Origin: CAZKFG01 sp964551985
GTDB lineage: Bacteria; Bacillota; Negativicutes; Acidaminococcales; JAISLQ01
Direction of reading: 5' to 3'
Length of the DNA: 19,764 nucleotides
Assembly (NCBI GenBank): GCA_964551985.1
Contig: CAZKFG010000041.1
Span: 1-19,764, forward strand
Part shown: positions 6,852-14,949 of the stretch, one piece after another
Layout of the letters: each line of letters opens with the position of its first letter
Numbering within the stretch: position 1 is the first letter of the stretch
Made by a program: the position numbers and the translations under genes
Notes under the pieces: generated by a model
What the model was told of the DNA's origin: nothing
The model's database searches: none
Seen by the model: only the letters and a program-made list of their open reading frames with translations

Positions 6852-7640
6852 TTATTTCATAATGTTTGAGCCAAACCAAGTGTTGGATATTTTAGCGGAT
6901 GTGCCGTCTTTGTTCATTTCATCTAAAGTTTTTTGCAAGTTTTGCAAAAGTGCAGTGTCTTCTTTTCTAAGTCCAACACCATATTCTTCTGAACCAAAAT
7001 GTTCATTTAAAACCTTGTATTGACCTGGTTTTTTAGCTGTATAGTAACGACCAACTACTTCGTCAATTACAACAGCATCAACTCTACCGTTATCTAGTTC
7101 CATTAATGCTGCAACAAAATCACCGTATTTTTTAAGTTCTTTGAATGATTTTAATGTTTTTTGGTCTTTTTCTATCGCATCAACACTTGTACTACCATCT
7201 TGAGTGGCAATATTTTTACCACTTAAATCAGTTTTTGTTTTGATAGGCGAATTTCCTTTTACGATAATTACTTGTCTGTTTTCCATATATGGTTTGCTAA
7301 AGGCAATTTTTTCTTTTCTTTTATCTGTTATTGTAAGACCGTTCCAGAGCATATCCACTCTTTTACTTGTGAGCTCTGCTTCTTTAGCGCTCCAGTCGAT
7401 AGGCTTAAATTCAACTTCTATGCCAAGTCGTTTTCCGGCTTCTTTTGCCATATCAATATCAAATCCGACTAGTTTATTATCTTTGTCACGAAAACCCATT
7501 GGTGGAAAATTATCATCAAGACCGATGACAATTTTTTTAGGTAATGGTTGGGTGGCTGGAGTAGATTTTTTTTGTTCACCACAACCAGAAATCATTGCAA
7601 ACATACATAACATTACTGTCAACAAAAGTAATTTTTTCAA
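6852..7640 (-). CDS. Amino-acid ABC transporter substrate-binding lipoprotein
   Basis: A 262-residue family 3 periplasmic-type binding protein that captures a polar amino acid and delivers it to the permease. Residues 1-19 form a lipoprotein signal with lipobox ISGC and lipidation at Cys20. The mature part opens IVIGLDDNFPPMGFRD, the usual first strand and ligand loop, and contains GFDIDMAKEAGKRLG, the NGLTIT.KRKEKIAFSKPY hinge region and the DGSTSVDAI helix cap. The start is a TTG with GGGGG eight bases upstream; no in-frame ATG is nearby. First gene of a three-gene operon behind its own promoter. The substrate cannot be fixed; cystine, glutamine or another polar amino acid are all plausible. 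Confidence 0.92.
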   Translation of the reverse strand: MKKLLLLTVMLCMFAMISGCGEQKKSTPATQPLPKKIVIGLDDNFPPMGFRDKDNKLVGFDIDMAKEAGKRLGIEVEFKPIDWSAKEAELTSKRVDMLWNGLTITDKRKEKIAFSKPYMENRQVIIVKGNSPIKTKTDLSGKNIATQDGSTSVDAIEKDQKTLKSFKELKKYGDFVAALMELDNGRVDAVVIDEVVGRYYTAKKPGQYKVLNEHFGSEEYGVGLRKEDTALLQNLQKTLDEMNKDGTSAKISNTWFGSNIMK

Positions 7641-7673
7641 AATAATTACCCCCTTAATATATTTTCTTTATTT

Positions 7674-7702
7674 ACTATATTAAATTACTAAACAAATGTA
7701 AA
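7674..7702 (-). promoter_or_regulatory. Promoter of the amino-acid ABC operon
   Basis: Read on the minus strand: TTTACA (7702-7697), a 17-base spacer and TATAGT (7679-7674), 34 bases before the TTG start of the binding-protein gene. No T-box, CodY or other recognised site was identified in the short leader. Confidence 0.7.
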
Positions 7703-7771
7703 GAGAAAAAAAGATTTTTACTGAATTTTTCTAGGAGAAGTTTTGAAAAAAGTAACTGTATTTTACTATGC

Positions 7772-7800
7772 TTGAATTTTTTTGCTTTTTGGTGTATAGT
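7772..7800 (+). promoter_or_regulatory. Promoter of the NlpC/P60 hydrolase gene
   Basis: TTGAAT (7772-7777), a 17-base spacer and TATAGT (7795-7800) give a good housekeeping promoter. It is divergent from the ABC operon promoter about 100 bases away. The resulting 5' untranslated region is about 105 bases long. Confidence 0.7.
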
Positions 7801-7820
7801 AATGTATGTGAAAATAAAAG

Positions 7821-7839
7821 CAACAACAATATGTTGTTG
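7821..7839 (+). repeat. Hairpin in the 5' untranslated region of the NlpC/P60 gene
   Basis: CAACAACA (7821-7828) pairs perfectly with TGTTGTTG (7832-7839) around an ATA loop. No T-run follows, so it is not a terminator. It starts about 14 bases after the predicted transcript start and may stabilise the mRNA or be a regulatory element. Confidence 0.4.
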
Positions 7840-7913
7840 GAACGGTTTATTTAGCATTACAAAAAGTAGTGTTCGTCCACTTTTTCAACTTTATAAGCGA
7901 GAGGGGTTTTAGT

Positions 7914-8594
7914 TTGTTCGTGAGTAAAGCTATTTTTCGGATAGGTTTAGTTTTTGGGTTATTTTTTGTGCTTGGATTTTCTAGTCATGCAGAGGCTTTT
8001 TATCGTTCAGGTGACAGAGGCTCTGAAGTTTCCCAAATTCAAGCTGCTTTGTTTAAGTTAGGTTATGATATAAAAAGCGTAGATGGTGTTTTTGGCGGTA
8101 ATACTGTTGCGGCAGTTAAGGCTTTTCAAGCTAAAGAAAATATTGCTGTTGATGGTATTGTAGGACAAGAAACATATGTAAAATTAATGCAAAAACCAAT
8201 GCCTGTTAGTCGTGCAGGACTTTTAGATAGTATAAGAAGACTTGTTTCGGTTGCTTTGAGCTATCAAGGTGTTCCGTATTATTTTGGTGGTACTACACCA
8301 AATGGTTTTGACTGTTCTGGTTATACTCGTTTTGTTTTTGCCAAAATTGGTATTAGTTTGCCAAGAATGGCTGATGAGCAGTATTATGCTGGCAATAATA
8401 TATCAAAAACTGATTTACAAACAGGTGATTTAGTATATTTTTCCACTTATGAACCGGGTATTTCTCATGTGGGAATTTATCTTGGTCAAGGACAGTTTAT
8501 CAGTTCAACGTCGAGTGCGGGTGTTGCTGTAAGAAGTATTTATGATCCATATTATTGGGGTCCTAGATATGTAGGTGCAAATAGAGTGTTATAA
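7914..8594 (+). CDS. Secreted peptidoglycan hydrolase: PG-binding domain plus NlpC/P60
   Basis: A 226-residue exported endopeptidase that probably cuts stem peptides of peptidoglycan. A signal peptide (hydrophobic core IGLVFGLFFVLGF, likely cleavage after HAEA) is followed by a PG_binding_1 domain (about 32-90: SGDRGSEVSQIQAAL, DGVFGGNTVAAVKAFQ) and an NlpC/P60 domain (about 105-226). Catalytic Cys134 lies in FDCSG and His185 in SHVGIYLG; the third triad position, 12 residues on, appears to be Ser197 instead of the usual His. I chose the TTG at 7914 because AGAGGGG lies seven bases before it and the protein then starts with a normal signal peptide; the in-frame GTG at 7869 adds 15 residues and has no binding site. 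Divergent from the ABC operon, followed by the HD gene. Confidence 0.9.
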   Translation: MFVSKAIFRIGLVFGLFFVLGFSSHAEAFYRSGDRGSEVSQIQAALFKLGYDIKSVDGVFGGNTVAAVKAFQAKENIAVDGIVGQETYVKLMQKPMPVSRAGLLDSIRRLVSVALSYQGVPYYFGGTTPNGFDCSGYTRFVFAKIGISLPRMADEQYYAGNNISKTDLQTGDLVYFSTYEPGISHVGIYLGQGQFISSTSSAGVAVRSIYDPYYWGPRYVGANRVL

Positions 8595-8600
8595 ACTATG

Positions 8601-8627
8601 GACGTGTGTAAACGCGTCTTTACTTTT
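8601..8627 (+). terminator. Weak hairpin between NlpC/P60 and HD genes
   Basis: GACGTG (8601-8606) and CGCGTC (8613-8618) form a 6-bp stem with one G-U pair, followed by TTTACTTTTT. It may give partial termination; the next gene's GGAGG comes right after the tail and I see no separate promoter, so the two genes are probably co-transcribed at least in part. Confidence 0.35.
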
Positions 8628-8641
8628 TGGAGGAATTTATT

Positions 8642-9205
8642 TTGCAACATAGTGAAGCTTATGCGATTTTGTTAAAATATATGCAAGCTCCGCACTTGTT
8701 AAAACACAGTACGGCAGTGGAGATTGCTATGAGAGCTTATGCTCAAAAGTTTGGTGAAGATGCCGATTATTGGGCTAATGTTGGACTGCTTCATGATATT
8801 GATTTTGAAAAATACCCAGATCAGCACATGCTTTATTCAAGAGAAATACTACTTAGTGAAGGGTTTGACGAACAATTTGTCATTGATGTTATATCACACG
8901 ATAGACAGTGGCCGCAAGAACGTACTCTTTTACAAAAGACACTTTTAGCTTGTGATGAGATGACCGGTTTTGTACTGGCTTGTGCTTTAGTCAGACCTGA
9001 TAAAAGCTTAGATAATTTAGAGGTTAAATCTGTTGTCAAAAAGATGAAAGATAAAGCATTTGCTAAGGCAGTAGATAGAGATATGCTACAAAAAGGGAGT
9101 GAACTTTTAGGGCTAGACATTAAAGAACACATCGATTTTGTAAGGTGTGCACTAGCAAATAGTGTCAATGAGCAGCCTTATGCTCAGCTTAAATTTTTAG
9201 GTTGA
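8642..9205 (+). CDS. HD-domain hydrolase
   Basis: This 187-residue cytoplasmic protein carries the HD metal-dependent phosphohydrolase fold. The metal-binding pair is His51-Asp52 in GLLHDIDFEKYP, with an earlier His (LLKHSTAVEIA) and later SHD and DEMTG segments supplying further ligands. Such proteins act on nucleotides or phosphate esters, and the substrate of this branch is unknown; the form resembles stand-alone HDIG-type proteins annotated simply as hydrolases. The start is a TTG eight bases after GGAGG; an in-frame TTG at 8627 precedes the binding site and is rejected. A strong terminator follows, separating it from miaB. Confidence 0.82.
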   Translation: MQHSEAYAILLKYMQAPHLLKHSTAVEIAMRAYAQKFGEDADYWANVGLLHDIDFEKYPDQHMLYSREILLSEGFDEQFVIDVISHDRQWPQERTLLQKTLLACDEMTGFVLACALVRPDKSLDNLEVKSVVKKMKDKAFAKAVDRDMLQKGSELLGLDIKEHIDFVRCALANSVNEQPYAQLKFLG

Positions 9206-9210
9206 TAAAC

Positions 9211-9240
9211 AAAACAGACCTTTATTAAGGTCTGTTTTTA
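9211..9240 (+). terminator. Rho-independent terminator after HD gene
   Basis: A perfect 12-bp stem, AAAACAGACCTT (9211-9222) with AAGGTCTGTTTT (9227-9238), closes on a TATT loop. A TATAAT at 9244-9249 just downstream is a candidate -10 for the miaB cluster, but its -35 (TTTATT, 9221-9226) is poor and lies within the terminator. Confidence 0.88.
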
Positions 9241-9243
9241 TTG

Positions 9244-9249
9244 TATAAT
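9244..9249 (+). promoter_or_regulatory. Candidate -10 box for the miaB-mutS-mutL cluster
   Basis: A perfect TATAAT lies 21 bases before the miaB start and right after a terminator, where a promoter is needed. The -35 at 17-base spacing is only TTTATT. If correct, the transcript leader is about 15 bases, barely containing the GAGGTGA ribosome binding site. Confidence 0.45.
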
Positions 9250-9269
9250 AGCTTTTGAGGTGAATTTTT

Positions 9270-10595
9270 TTGCAAGATAAGTTTTTTCATATAATAAATT
9301 ATGGCTGTCAGATGAATCAAAGCGATTCTGAACATTATGCTGGGCAATTTGAGTTTTTAGGCTACAAGCGCTCAGAAGAATATCAAAATGCTGATATAGT
9401 ACTTTTAAATACTTGTTGTATAAGAGATAGTGCAGAGCAAAAAATACATGGTAAAATCGGTGAATTAAAACATTGGAAGAGGGAAAACTCTGCTAGAGTT
9501 TTGGTTATTGCCGGTTGTATGGCACAAAAAGATGGTCAACAACTGCTGGATAAATATAGGCAGATTGACTTGATTTTAGGTACTTTTTATGTTAATAATT
9601 TTTCGCAGATTATAGAGAGATTTTTAGCATCGCGCCAAAGGCAGGTATTTGTTGACGAGCAGATTTTTGAAGATGAGTTTGAAGGCAATATTTTACGCCA
9701 AAGTGACTTTTCTGCGTGGGTTCCAATAATGTATGGCTGTAATAACTATTGCGCCTATTGCATAGTGCCTTATGTAAGAGGTAAAGAGCGTTCACGTCCT
9801 CAAAAAGAGATTGTACATGAGATTGAAAATGCAGTAAAGATGGGTTTTAAAGAGTTTACTTTGCTTGGTCAAAACGTCAATTCTTATGGCAAGGATTTTT
9901 CTGACAATCTAGCTTTTGCGAAACTTTTACAGACGGTTGACGAGATTAAAGGAGTAGAGCGTATTCGTTTTATGACAAGCCACCCGCGCGATATGCAAGA
10001 GGTGGTAATTAAAACAATCGCAAAAAGTCGCAATATTTGCGAGCATTTTCATCTACCTATTCAGGCAGGTAGCGATAAAATTATTGCCAAAATGAACAGA
10101 GGCTATACAAGAGAGCAATATTTAGAGCTTGTTGATATGGTGCGCCATTATATCCCAAATGCTAGCATAACAACTGATATAATTGTTGGTTTTCCAGGAG
10201 AGACACAAGAGGACTTTTTACAAACTATTGATATTGTAGAGAAAGTCAGTTATGATGCGGCGTATACTTTTATGTTTTCGGTGCGCTCTGGTACTGCTGC
10301 GGCGACTATGCCTGACCAATTGCCATTGCAAGAGAAAAAAGAGCGCCTTAAAATGCTCATGCAAGTGCAAAACAAGCATAGCTTAAAAAATAACAAAGCT
10401 TTAGTTGGTAGTGTCCAAGATGTTTTGGTAGAAGGGTTTAGCCAGACGAAAAAAGAAAATCTGTCAGGCAGAACTCGTACAAATAAAATAATTGTCTTTC
10501 CTGATAATGGTCAGATTAGTGCAGGTCAAATTGCGCCTGTTAAAATAACTTCGGCGCAAACGTGGATTTTGAAAGGGCAGCTATGCAATGAGTGA
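9270..10595 (+). CDS. miaB: tRNA-2-methylthio-N6-dimethylallyladenosine synthase MiaB
   Basis: A 441-residue radical-SAM methylthiotransferase that converts i6A at tRNA position 37 to ms2i6A. The N-terminal UPF0004 domain supplies the auxiliary cluster cysteines Cys13 (NYGCQMNQSDSE), Cys49 (NTCCIRDSAEQ) and Cys83 (AGCMAQ). The radical-SAM cluster is Cys157, Cys161 and Cys164 in YGCNNYCAYCIVPYVRG, and a TRAM domain closes the protein. The YGCQMNxSDSE form separates MiaB from RimO and MtaB. The start is a TTG with GAGGTGA upstream. Its stop overlaps the mutS start by eight bases (ATGAGTGA). The enzyme that makes its substrate, MiaA, is encoded about 5 kb downstream in the same series of genes. 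Confidence 0.96.
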   Translation: MQDKFFHIINYGCQMNQSDSEHYAGQFEFLGYKRSEEYQNADIVLLNTCCIRDSAEQKIHGKIGELKHWKRENSARVLVIAGCMAQKDGQQLLDKYRQIDLILGTFYVNNFSQIIERFLASRQRQVFVDEQIFEDEFEGNILRQSDFSAWVPIMYGCNNYCAYCIVPYVRGKERSRPQKEIVHEIENAVKMGFKEFTLLGQNVNSYGKDFSDNLAFAKLLQTVDEIKGVERIRFMTSHPRDMQEVVIKTIAKSRNICEHFHLPIQAGSDKIIAKMNRGYTREQYLELVDMVRHYIPNASITTDIIVGFPGETQEDFLQTIDIVEKVSYDAAYTFMFSVRSGTAAATMPDQLPLQEKKERLKMLMQVQNKHSLKNNKALVGSVQDVLVEGFSQTKKENLSGRTRTNKIIVFPDNGQISAGQIAPVKITSAQTWILKGQLCNE

Positions 10596-13170
10596 AAATT
10601 ATACACCGATGATAAATCAATATAGAAAAATTAAAAGTCAGCATCCAGACGAAATTTTGTTTTTTCGACTTGGTGATTTTTATGAGATGTTTTTTGAAGA
10701 TGCACACTTAGCATCAAGAGAGCTTGAAATAGTTCTTACAGGTCGTGATGGTGGCAGTGCGGATAAAATTCCTATGTGTGGTGTTCCTTATCACGCGGCG
10801 GAAAACTATATTGCCAAACTTATAAAAAAAGGTTATAAGATTGCTATTTGTGAGCAAGTTCAAGACCCAAAAGATGCTAAGGGCATTGTACAAAGAGAGG
10901 TTATAAAAATTATAACTCCCGGTACTGCTATGAGTGAGCAGATTTTGCAAGATAATATCAATCAATACTTGCTTTTGTTTTATGAGCAAGATGATTTACT
11001 ATCTCTTATTGCAGTGGACATTTCTACAGGTGAATGTCTGTGGGGGCTTTTGTCTGGAAGTGACAAATATGACAGGGCGCAAGATTTTATCTATCAAATT
11101 TCACCTGTCGAGATAGTCAGCGTTAGTGCAATAGCCGTGATGCCGCAAATGGAAGAGTTTTGCAAACAAAAGCTCATAAACTGCACTTATAGCATTCACC
11201 ATCCTGATAGTATCGGACAAAAAGAGGGCTTGTTAAAAAAACACTTTAAAGATGTTGATAAACTGCACGATGTTGTAAAAACAGCCTTAGAATACATGCT
11301 ATCTTACCTGCATACAACGGTAAAGCAAGATTTGTCGCATATAAATAAATTGACAAAATTAAGTTATGAGCAAACAATGATGCTTGACGTTACTGCTATA
11401 CGAAATTTAGAAATACTTAAAAATATGCACGACGGCTCGAAAAAAAACACATTACTTGATATTTTAGATTTTACTTTTACCGCTATGGGTAAAAGGCAAC
11501 TGCGTAAGTTTTTGCAAATGCCACTTGTAAACGTTAGCCAAATACGCGCAAGACAAGGGGTTGTAGCAGATTTATTGTTAGATATTTCTTTGCGTGAAAC
11601 GTTAAAAGAAAATTTGAAAAACATTCAAGATATAGAAAGAATTATAGCTAAAGTTGAAATAGGCACTGCCAATGCTAGAGATTTGGCTGCTTTAACCGCC
11701 ACTTTAGCTGTTTTGCCAACTGTAAAGCAAGTGCTTTTAAATACTCAAAGCCAAAGCCTTAAAAATATTGCTAATGCTTTTGAACTGCATACAAATCTTT
11801 ATACACTTTTATATAATGCCATTGTAGAGCAACCTCCGTTTTCTGTTCGTGAGGGTGGAATGATTAAACAAGGCTATGATATAGAGCTTGACTCACTGCG
11901 CCAAATAGCGCAAGAGAGCAGAAGCTGGCTTAGTGAATTTGAAGCCAAACAGCGCGAGACTACAGGAATTAAAACTTTAAAAGTAGGGTATAATAAAGTT
12001 TTTGGCTACTATATAGAAATAACAAAATCTAACATCAATCTTGCGCCAGATTACTATACAAGAAAACAAACTTTGGCAAATGCAGAAAGATATATTGTAC
12101 CGGAACTAAAAGAGTTTGAAAATAAAGTTTTAGGTGCGCAAGAGCGCATAGAACAGCTAGAATACCACATATTTAATTCATTGCGTGAACAAGTGAGAAG
12201 TTATGTTGTTCAACTACAAAATACAGCCTACATGATAGCGCAAATAGATGCGTTTTTATCACTTGCTATAGCTGCCGATAAATATAATTATATTTGTCCT
12301 GATTTAAATGATCGCAAAGAGATAATTATAAAAGATGGTCGACATCCTGTTGTAGAAAAACTTTTGCGCGAAGAGATGTTTGTACCAAATGATACTTATC
12401 TTAATGTTTTTGACAACAGAACGCTGATAATAACAGGTCCTAATATGGCAGGTAAATCAACTTATATGCGCCAAGTGGCACTACTTGTCTTGATGACGCA
12501 AATAGGTAGCTTTATTCCGGCAAGGCAAGCATCAATTTGTCCAGTTGATAGGATATTTACAAGGGTTGGGGCAAGTGATGATCTGGCTAGTGGGCAAAGT
12601 ACTTTTATGGTCGAGATGACAGAAGTTGCCCAAATACTTAGCTATGCAACAGCAAACAGTCTTATTATTTTAGATGAAGTTGGTCGTGGTACAAGTACTT
12701 ATGATGGGATGAGCATTGCTCAAGCTGTTATTGAATACATAAGTAAAAAAATAAAAGCGAAAACTTTATTTGCAACACACTATCATGAACTAATTGAGCT
12801 GGAAAATCAGCTAGATGATGTGAAAAATTATAGTGTTGCAGTAAAGGAAAAAGGCAACAAAGTGCTGTTTTTAAGAAGAATAGTGCCTGGTGGTGCGGAT
12901 AAAAGTTATGGTATACACGTGGCGCAATTGGCAGGACTGCCAAAAGATTTGCTGGATAATGCCCAAGCGCTACTTACTTGCTACGATTCCAAAGAGCCGC
13001 TTTGCAAAATGCAGCCACAACAAGCCATAGCGCAGCAAGATACACTTTTTGCCAGTACTCTTGGCAGAATGCTTTGCCAGATAGATGTGAGTACAATGAC
13101 ACCGCTTGAGGCTCTAAACAAGCTCTTTGAATTGCAAAAACAAGCCAAACAGGAAGCAGGAATGTTCTAA
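10588..13170 (+). CDS. mutS: DNA mismatch repair ATPase MutS
   Basis: This 860-residue mismatch-recognition protein starts repair of replication errors and recruits MutL. The mismatch-binding Phe-x-Glu motif is Phe31-Tyr32-Glu33 in LGDFYEMFF. The connector, core and clamp domains follow, then the ATPase with Walker A GPNMAGKST (617-625), the STFMVEMTE segment, Walker B LIILDEVGRGTSTYDG and ATHYHEL. The length is normal for MutS1. The ATG overlaps the end of miaB (ATGAGTGA), with AAAGGG about 11 bases upstream, so translation is probably coupled. The stop TAA shares its last base with the mutL start. Confidence 0.97.
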   Translation: MSENYTPMINQYRKIKSQHPDEILFFRLGDFYEMFFEDAHLASRELEIVLTGRDGGSADKIPMCGVPYHAAENYIAKLIKKGYKIAICEQVQDPKDAKGIVQREVIKIITPGTAMSEQILQDNINQYLLLFYEQDDLLSLIAVDISTGECLWGLLSGSDKYDRAQDFIYQISPVEIVSVSAIAVMPQMEEFCKQKLINCTYSIHHPDSIGQKEGLLKKHFKDVDKLHDVVKTALEYMLSYLHTTVKQDLSHINKLTKLSYEQTMMLDVTAIRNLEILKNMHDGSKKNTLLDILDFTFTAMGKRQLRKFLQMPLVNVSQIRARQGVVADLLLDISLRETLKENLKNIQDIERIIAKVEIGTANARDLAALTATLAVLPTVKQVLLNTQSQSLKNIANAFELHTNLYTLLYNAIVEQPPFSVREGGMIKQGYDIELDSLRQIAQESRSWLSEFEAKQRETTGIKTLKVGYNKVFGYYIEITKSNINLAPDYYTRKQTLANAERYIVPELKEFENKVLGAQERIEQLEYHIFNSLREQVRSYVVQLQNTAYMIAQIDAFLSLAIAADKYNYICPDLNDRKEIIIKDGRHPVVEKLLREEMFVPNDTYLNVFDNRTLIITGPNMAGKSTYMRQVALLVLMTQIGSFIPARQASICPVDRIFTRVGASDDLASGQSTFMVEMTEVAQILSYATANSLIILDEVGRGTSTYDGMSIAQAVIEYISKKIKAKTLFATHYHELIELENQLDDVKNYSVAVKEKGNKVLFLRRIVPGGADKSYGIHVAQLAGLPKDLLDNAQALLTCYDSKEPLCKMQPQQAIAQQDTLFASTLGRMLCQIDVSTMTPLEALNKLFELQKQAKQEAGMF

Positions 13171-14948
13171 TGCAAGATAAGATAATCCTTTTAGATACTG
13201 ACACTACAAACAAAATAGCCGCAGGTGAGGTTGTCGAAAAACCTTCTTCGGTTGTAAAAGAACTTATAGAAAATTCGCTCGACGCTAAAGCAAAGACAAT
13301 TCAAGTGCAAATAGTCGACGGTGGGACAAAATATATTCGCATAACAGACGATGGAACAGGTATGAGCCAAAATGATGCTAAAATGTCTGTTCTTCGTTAT
13401 GCGACAAGTAAAATAAAATCAGATAAAGATTTATTTAGCATACAAACACTCGGTTTTCGTGGCGAGGCGCTGGCAAGTATTGCGTCAGTTAGTAACTTTT
13501 CTTTAATTACCCGTCAAGAATCTGATGATTTGGCGACCAAGATAACAATTGAAGGTGGACAAGAACCTGTTGTAGAACAAATGGGCAGCGCTGTTGGAAC
13601 AAGTATTATTGTTGAAAATTTATTTTATAATGTTCCGGCAAGACAAAAATTTTTGCGTACTTTCTCGACAGAGGGGCGCTATATTAGCGATATAATTGCA
13701 AAATTGGCACTTACAAGACCAGATGTAAAATTTATTTTAGTAAGTAACGATCGCCAAACGATAAACACTCCTGGCAATGGTAATCTAGCCGATTGTATTG
13801 CAGGAATATATGGAGCAAAGGCTAAAGAGGATTTACTCAAACTGGATTTGCACAAAGAAGGGGTCGAAATAACAGGCTATATTGGCAAGCCTTCGAGCTT
13901 GAAAAGTTCACGCCAATGGCAGACGATTATAGTAAATGGTCGCATAATATCAAGCAGATTTATCTCGCGTGCTATAGACCATGCTTATCAGTCGCAACTA
14001 CCACGTGGTGGCTACCCTTTCGCGCTTATTAAAGTGCAAATTGATATGGATAAAATCGACGTAAATGTGCATCCACAAAAAAGTGAAATCCGCTTTAGTG
14101 ATGAACAGGCAGTGTATAAGGCTGTTTATGCTGCTGTTAGCAATTCTTTGCAAAGACCAATGGAAAAAACTAGCCAGCAGCCGCTGGATGTAAAATTGCA
14201 TTTTGCTCAAGAAACAACGACAATACCGGATTATAAACCGCAAACTATTATAGATAGACCGATTTTCAAAAATGAACCGTTTATTAGCTCTAGAGCAATA
14301 AACAAAGCCGATGCAACTGATTTTGTATTTGCTCAGCAAGTACTGTCAAACACAATTGAACAAAACGTTGAGGAAAATGAAGATGTTATTTTCCCTCTGG
14401 GGCAAATAGACCGTACTTATATCGTGGCAAAATCGGAAGATACTTTGTATCTAATCGACCAGCACGCAGCACACGAGCGAATAATATTTGATAGATTGAC
14501 AGAAAAAAATGATAATGTCCCAGCTCAACAATTGCTTTTGCCAACTCATTTGCAGTTAGCTTCTGATGAAATAGATTTAATATTAAACTATAAAGATGTT
14601 TTTAATCAATTATGCTTTGATTTACAACAATCTGGACCTAATACCATGCAAATAAATAGCTTGCCGGCTGATGTTGACGATAGTCAACTGGAAGTGCTTA
14701 TAAGGCAAACTTTGCAATTTATTTTGCAAATGAAAAAACCAAAAGCTACCGATTTGAAACAGCATTTGATCGCTATGACATCATGTAAAGCGGCAATAAA
14801 AGCAGGACAAACATTGAATATGCGTGAGATGAGAGAGCTTTTAAATCAACTGTTTAAAACAACCCATCCTTTTACATGCCCGCATGGCAGACCGATAATA
14901 ATAACCTATGGCGCAGGCGATTTAGCGCATATGTTCAAGCGTACATAA
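13170..14948 (+). CDS. mutL: DNA mismatch repair endonuclease MutL
   Basis: A 592-residue GHKL ATPase that couples MutS to strand incision. N-terminal motifs: IAAGEVVEKPSSVVKELIENSLDA with Glu34 and Asn35, ITDDGTGM, ATSKI and TLGFRGEAL. The C-terminal domain carries the metal-dependent endonuclease motif starting at Asp430 as DQHAAHERIIFD; the canonical form is DQHA(X)2E(X)4E, and here the last acidic residue is Asp441, not Glu. TSCKAAIKAG and CPHGRPIII, which help bind the metal, are present, so nicking activity is expected, as in bacteria without MutH. The start overlaps the mutS stop (TAATG). A single base separates it from the next gene. Confidence 0.96.
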   Translation: MQDKIILLDTDTTNKIAAGEVVEKPSSVVKELIENSLDAKAKTIQVQIVDGGTKYIRITDDGTGMSQNDAKMSVLRYATSKIKSDKDLFSIQTLGFRGEALASIASVSNFSLITRQESDDLATKITIEGGQEPVVEQMGSAVGTSIIVENLFYNVPARQKFLRTFSTEGRYISDIIAKLALTRPDVKFILVSNDRQTINTPGNGNLADCIAGIYGAKAKEDLLKLDLHKEGVEITGYIGKPSSLKSSRQWQTIIVNGRIISSRFISRAIDHAYQSQLPRGGYPFALIKVQIDMDKIDVNVHPQKSEIRFSDEQAVYKAVYAAVSNSLQRPMEKTSQQPLDVKLHFAQETTTIPDYKPQTIIDRPIFKNEPFISSRAINKADATDFVFAQQVLSNTIEQNVEENEDVIFPLGQIDRTYIVAKSEDTLYLIDQHAAHERIIFDRLTEKNDNVPAQQLLLPTHLQLASDEIDLILNYKDVFNQLCFDLQQSGPNTMQINSLPADVDDSQLEVLIRQTLQFILQMKKPKATDLKQHLIAMTSCKAAIKAGQTLNMREMRELLNQLFKTTHPFTCPHGRPIIITYGAGDLAHMFKRT

Positions 14949-14949
14949 C

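Noticed and set aside
7204..7683. A 159-codon plus-strand open frame opposite the binding-protein gene
   Set aside because: The lipoprotein on the other strand has full family motifs; this frame is antisense to it and has no motif or binding site.
7801..7913. The long 5' untranslated region of the NlpC/P60 gene as a cyclic-di-AMP (ydaO-type) riboswitch
   Set aside because: Cell-wall hydrolase genes often carry that riboswitch, but the region is only about 105 bases and shows just one simple 8-bp hairpin, with none of the conserved core or a terminator.
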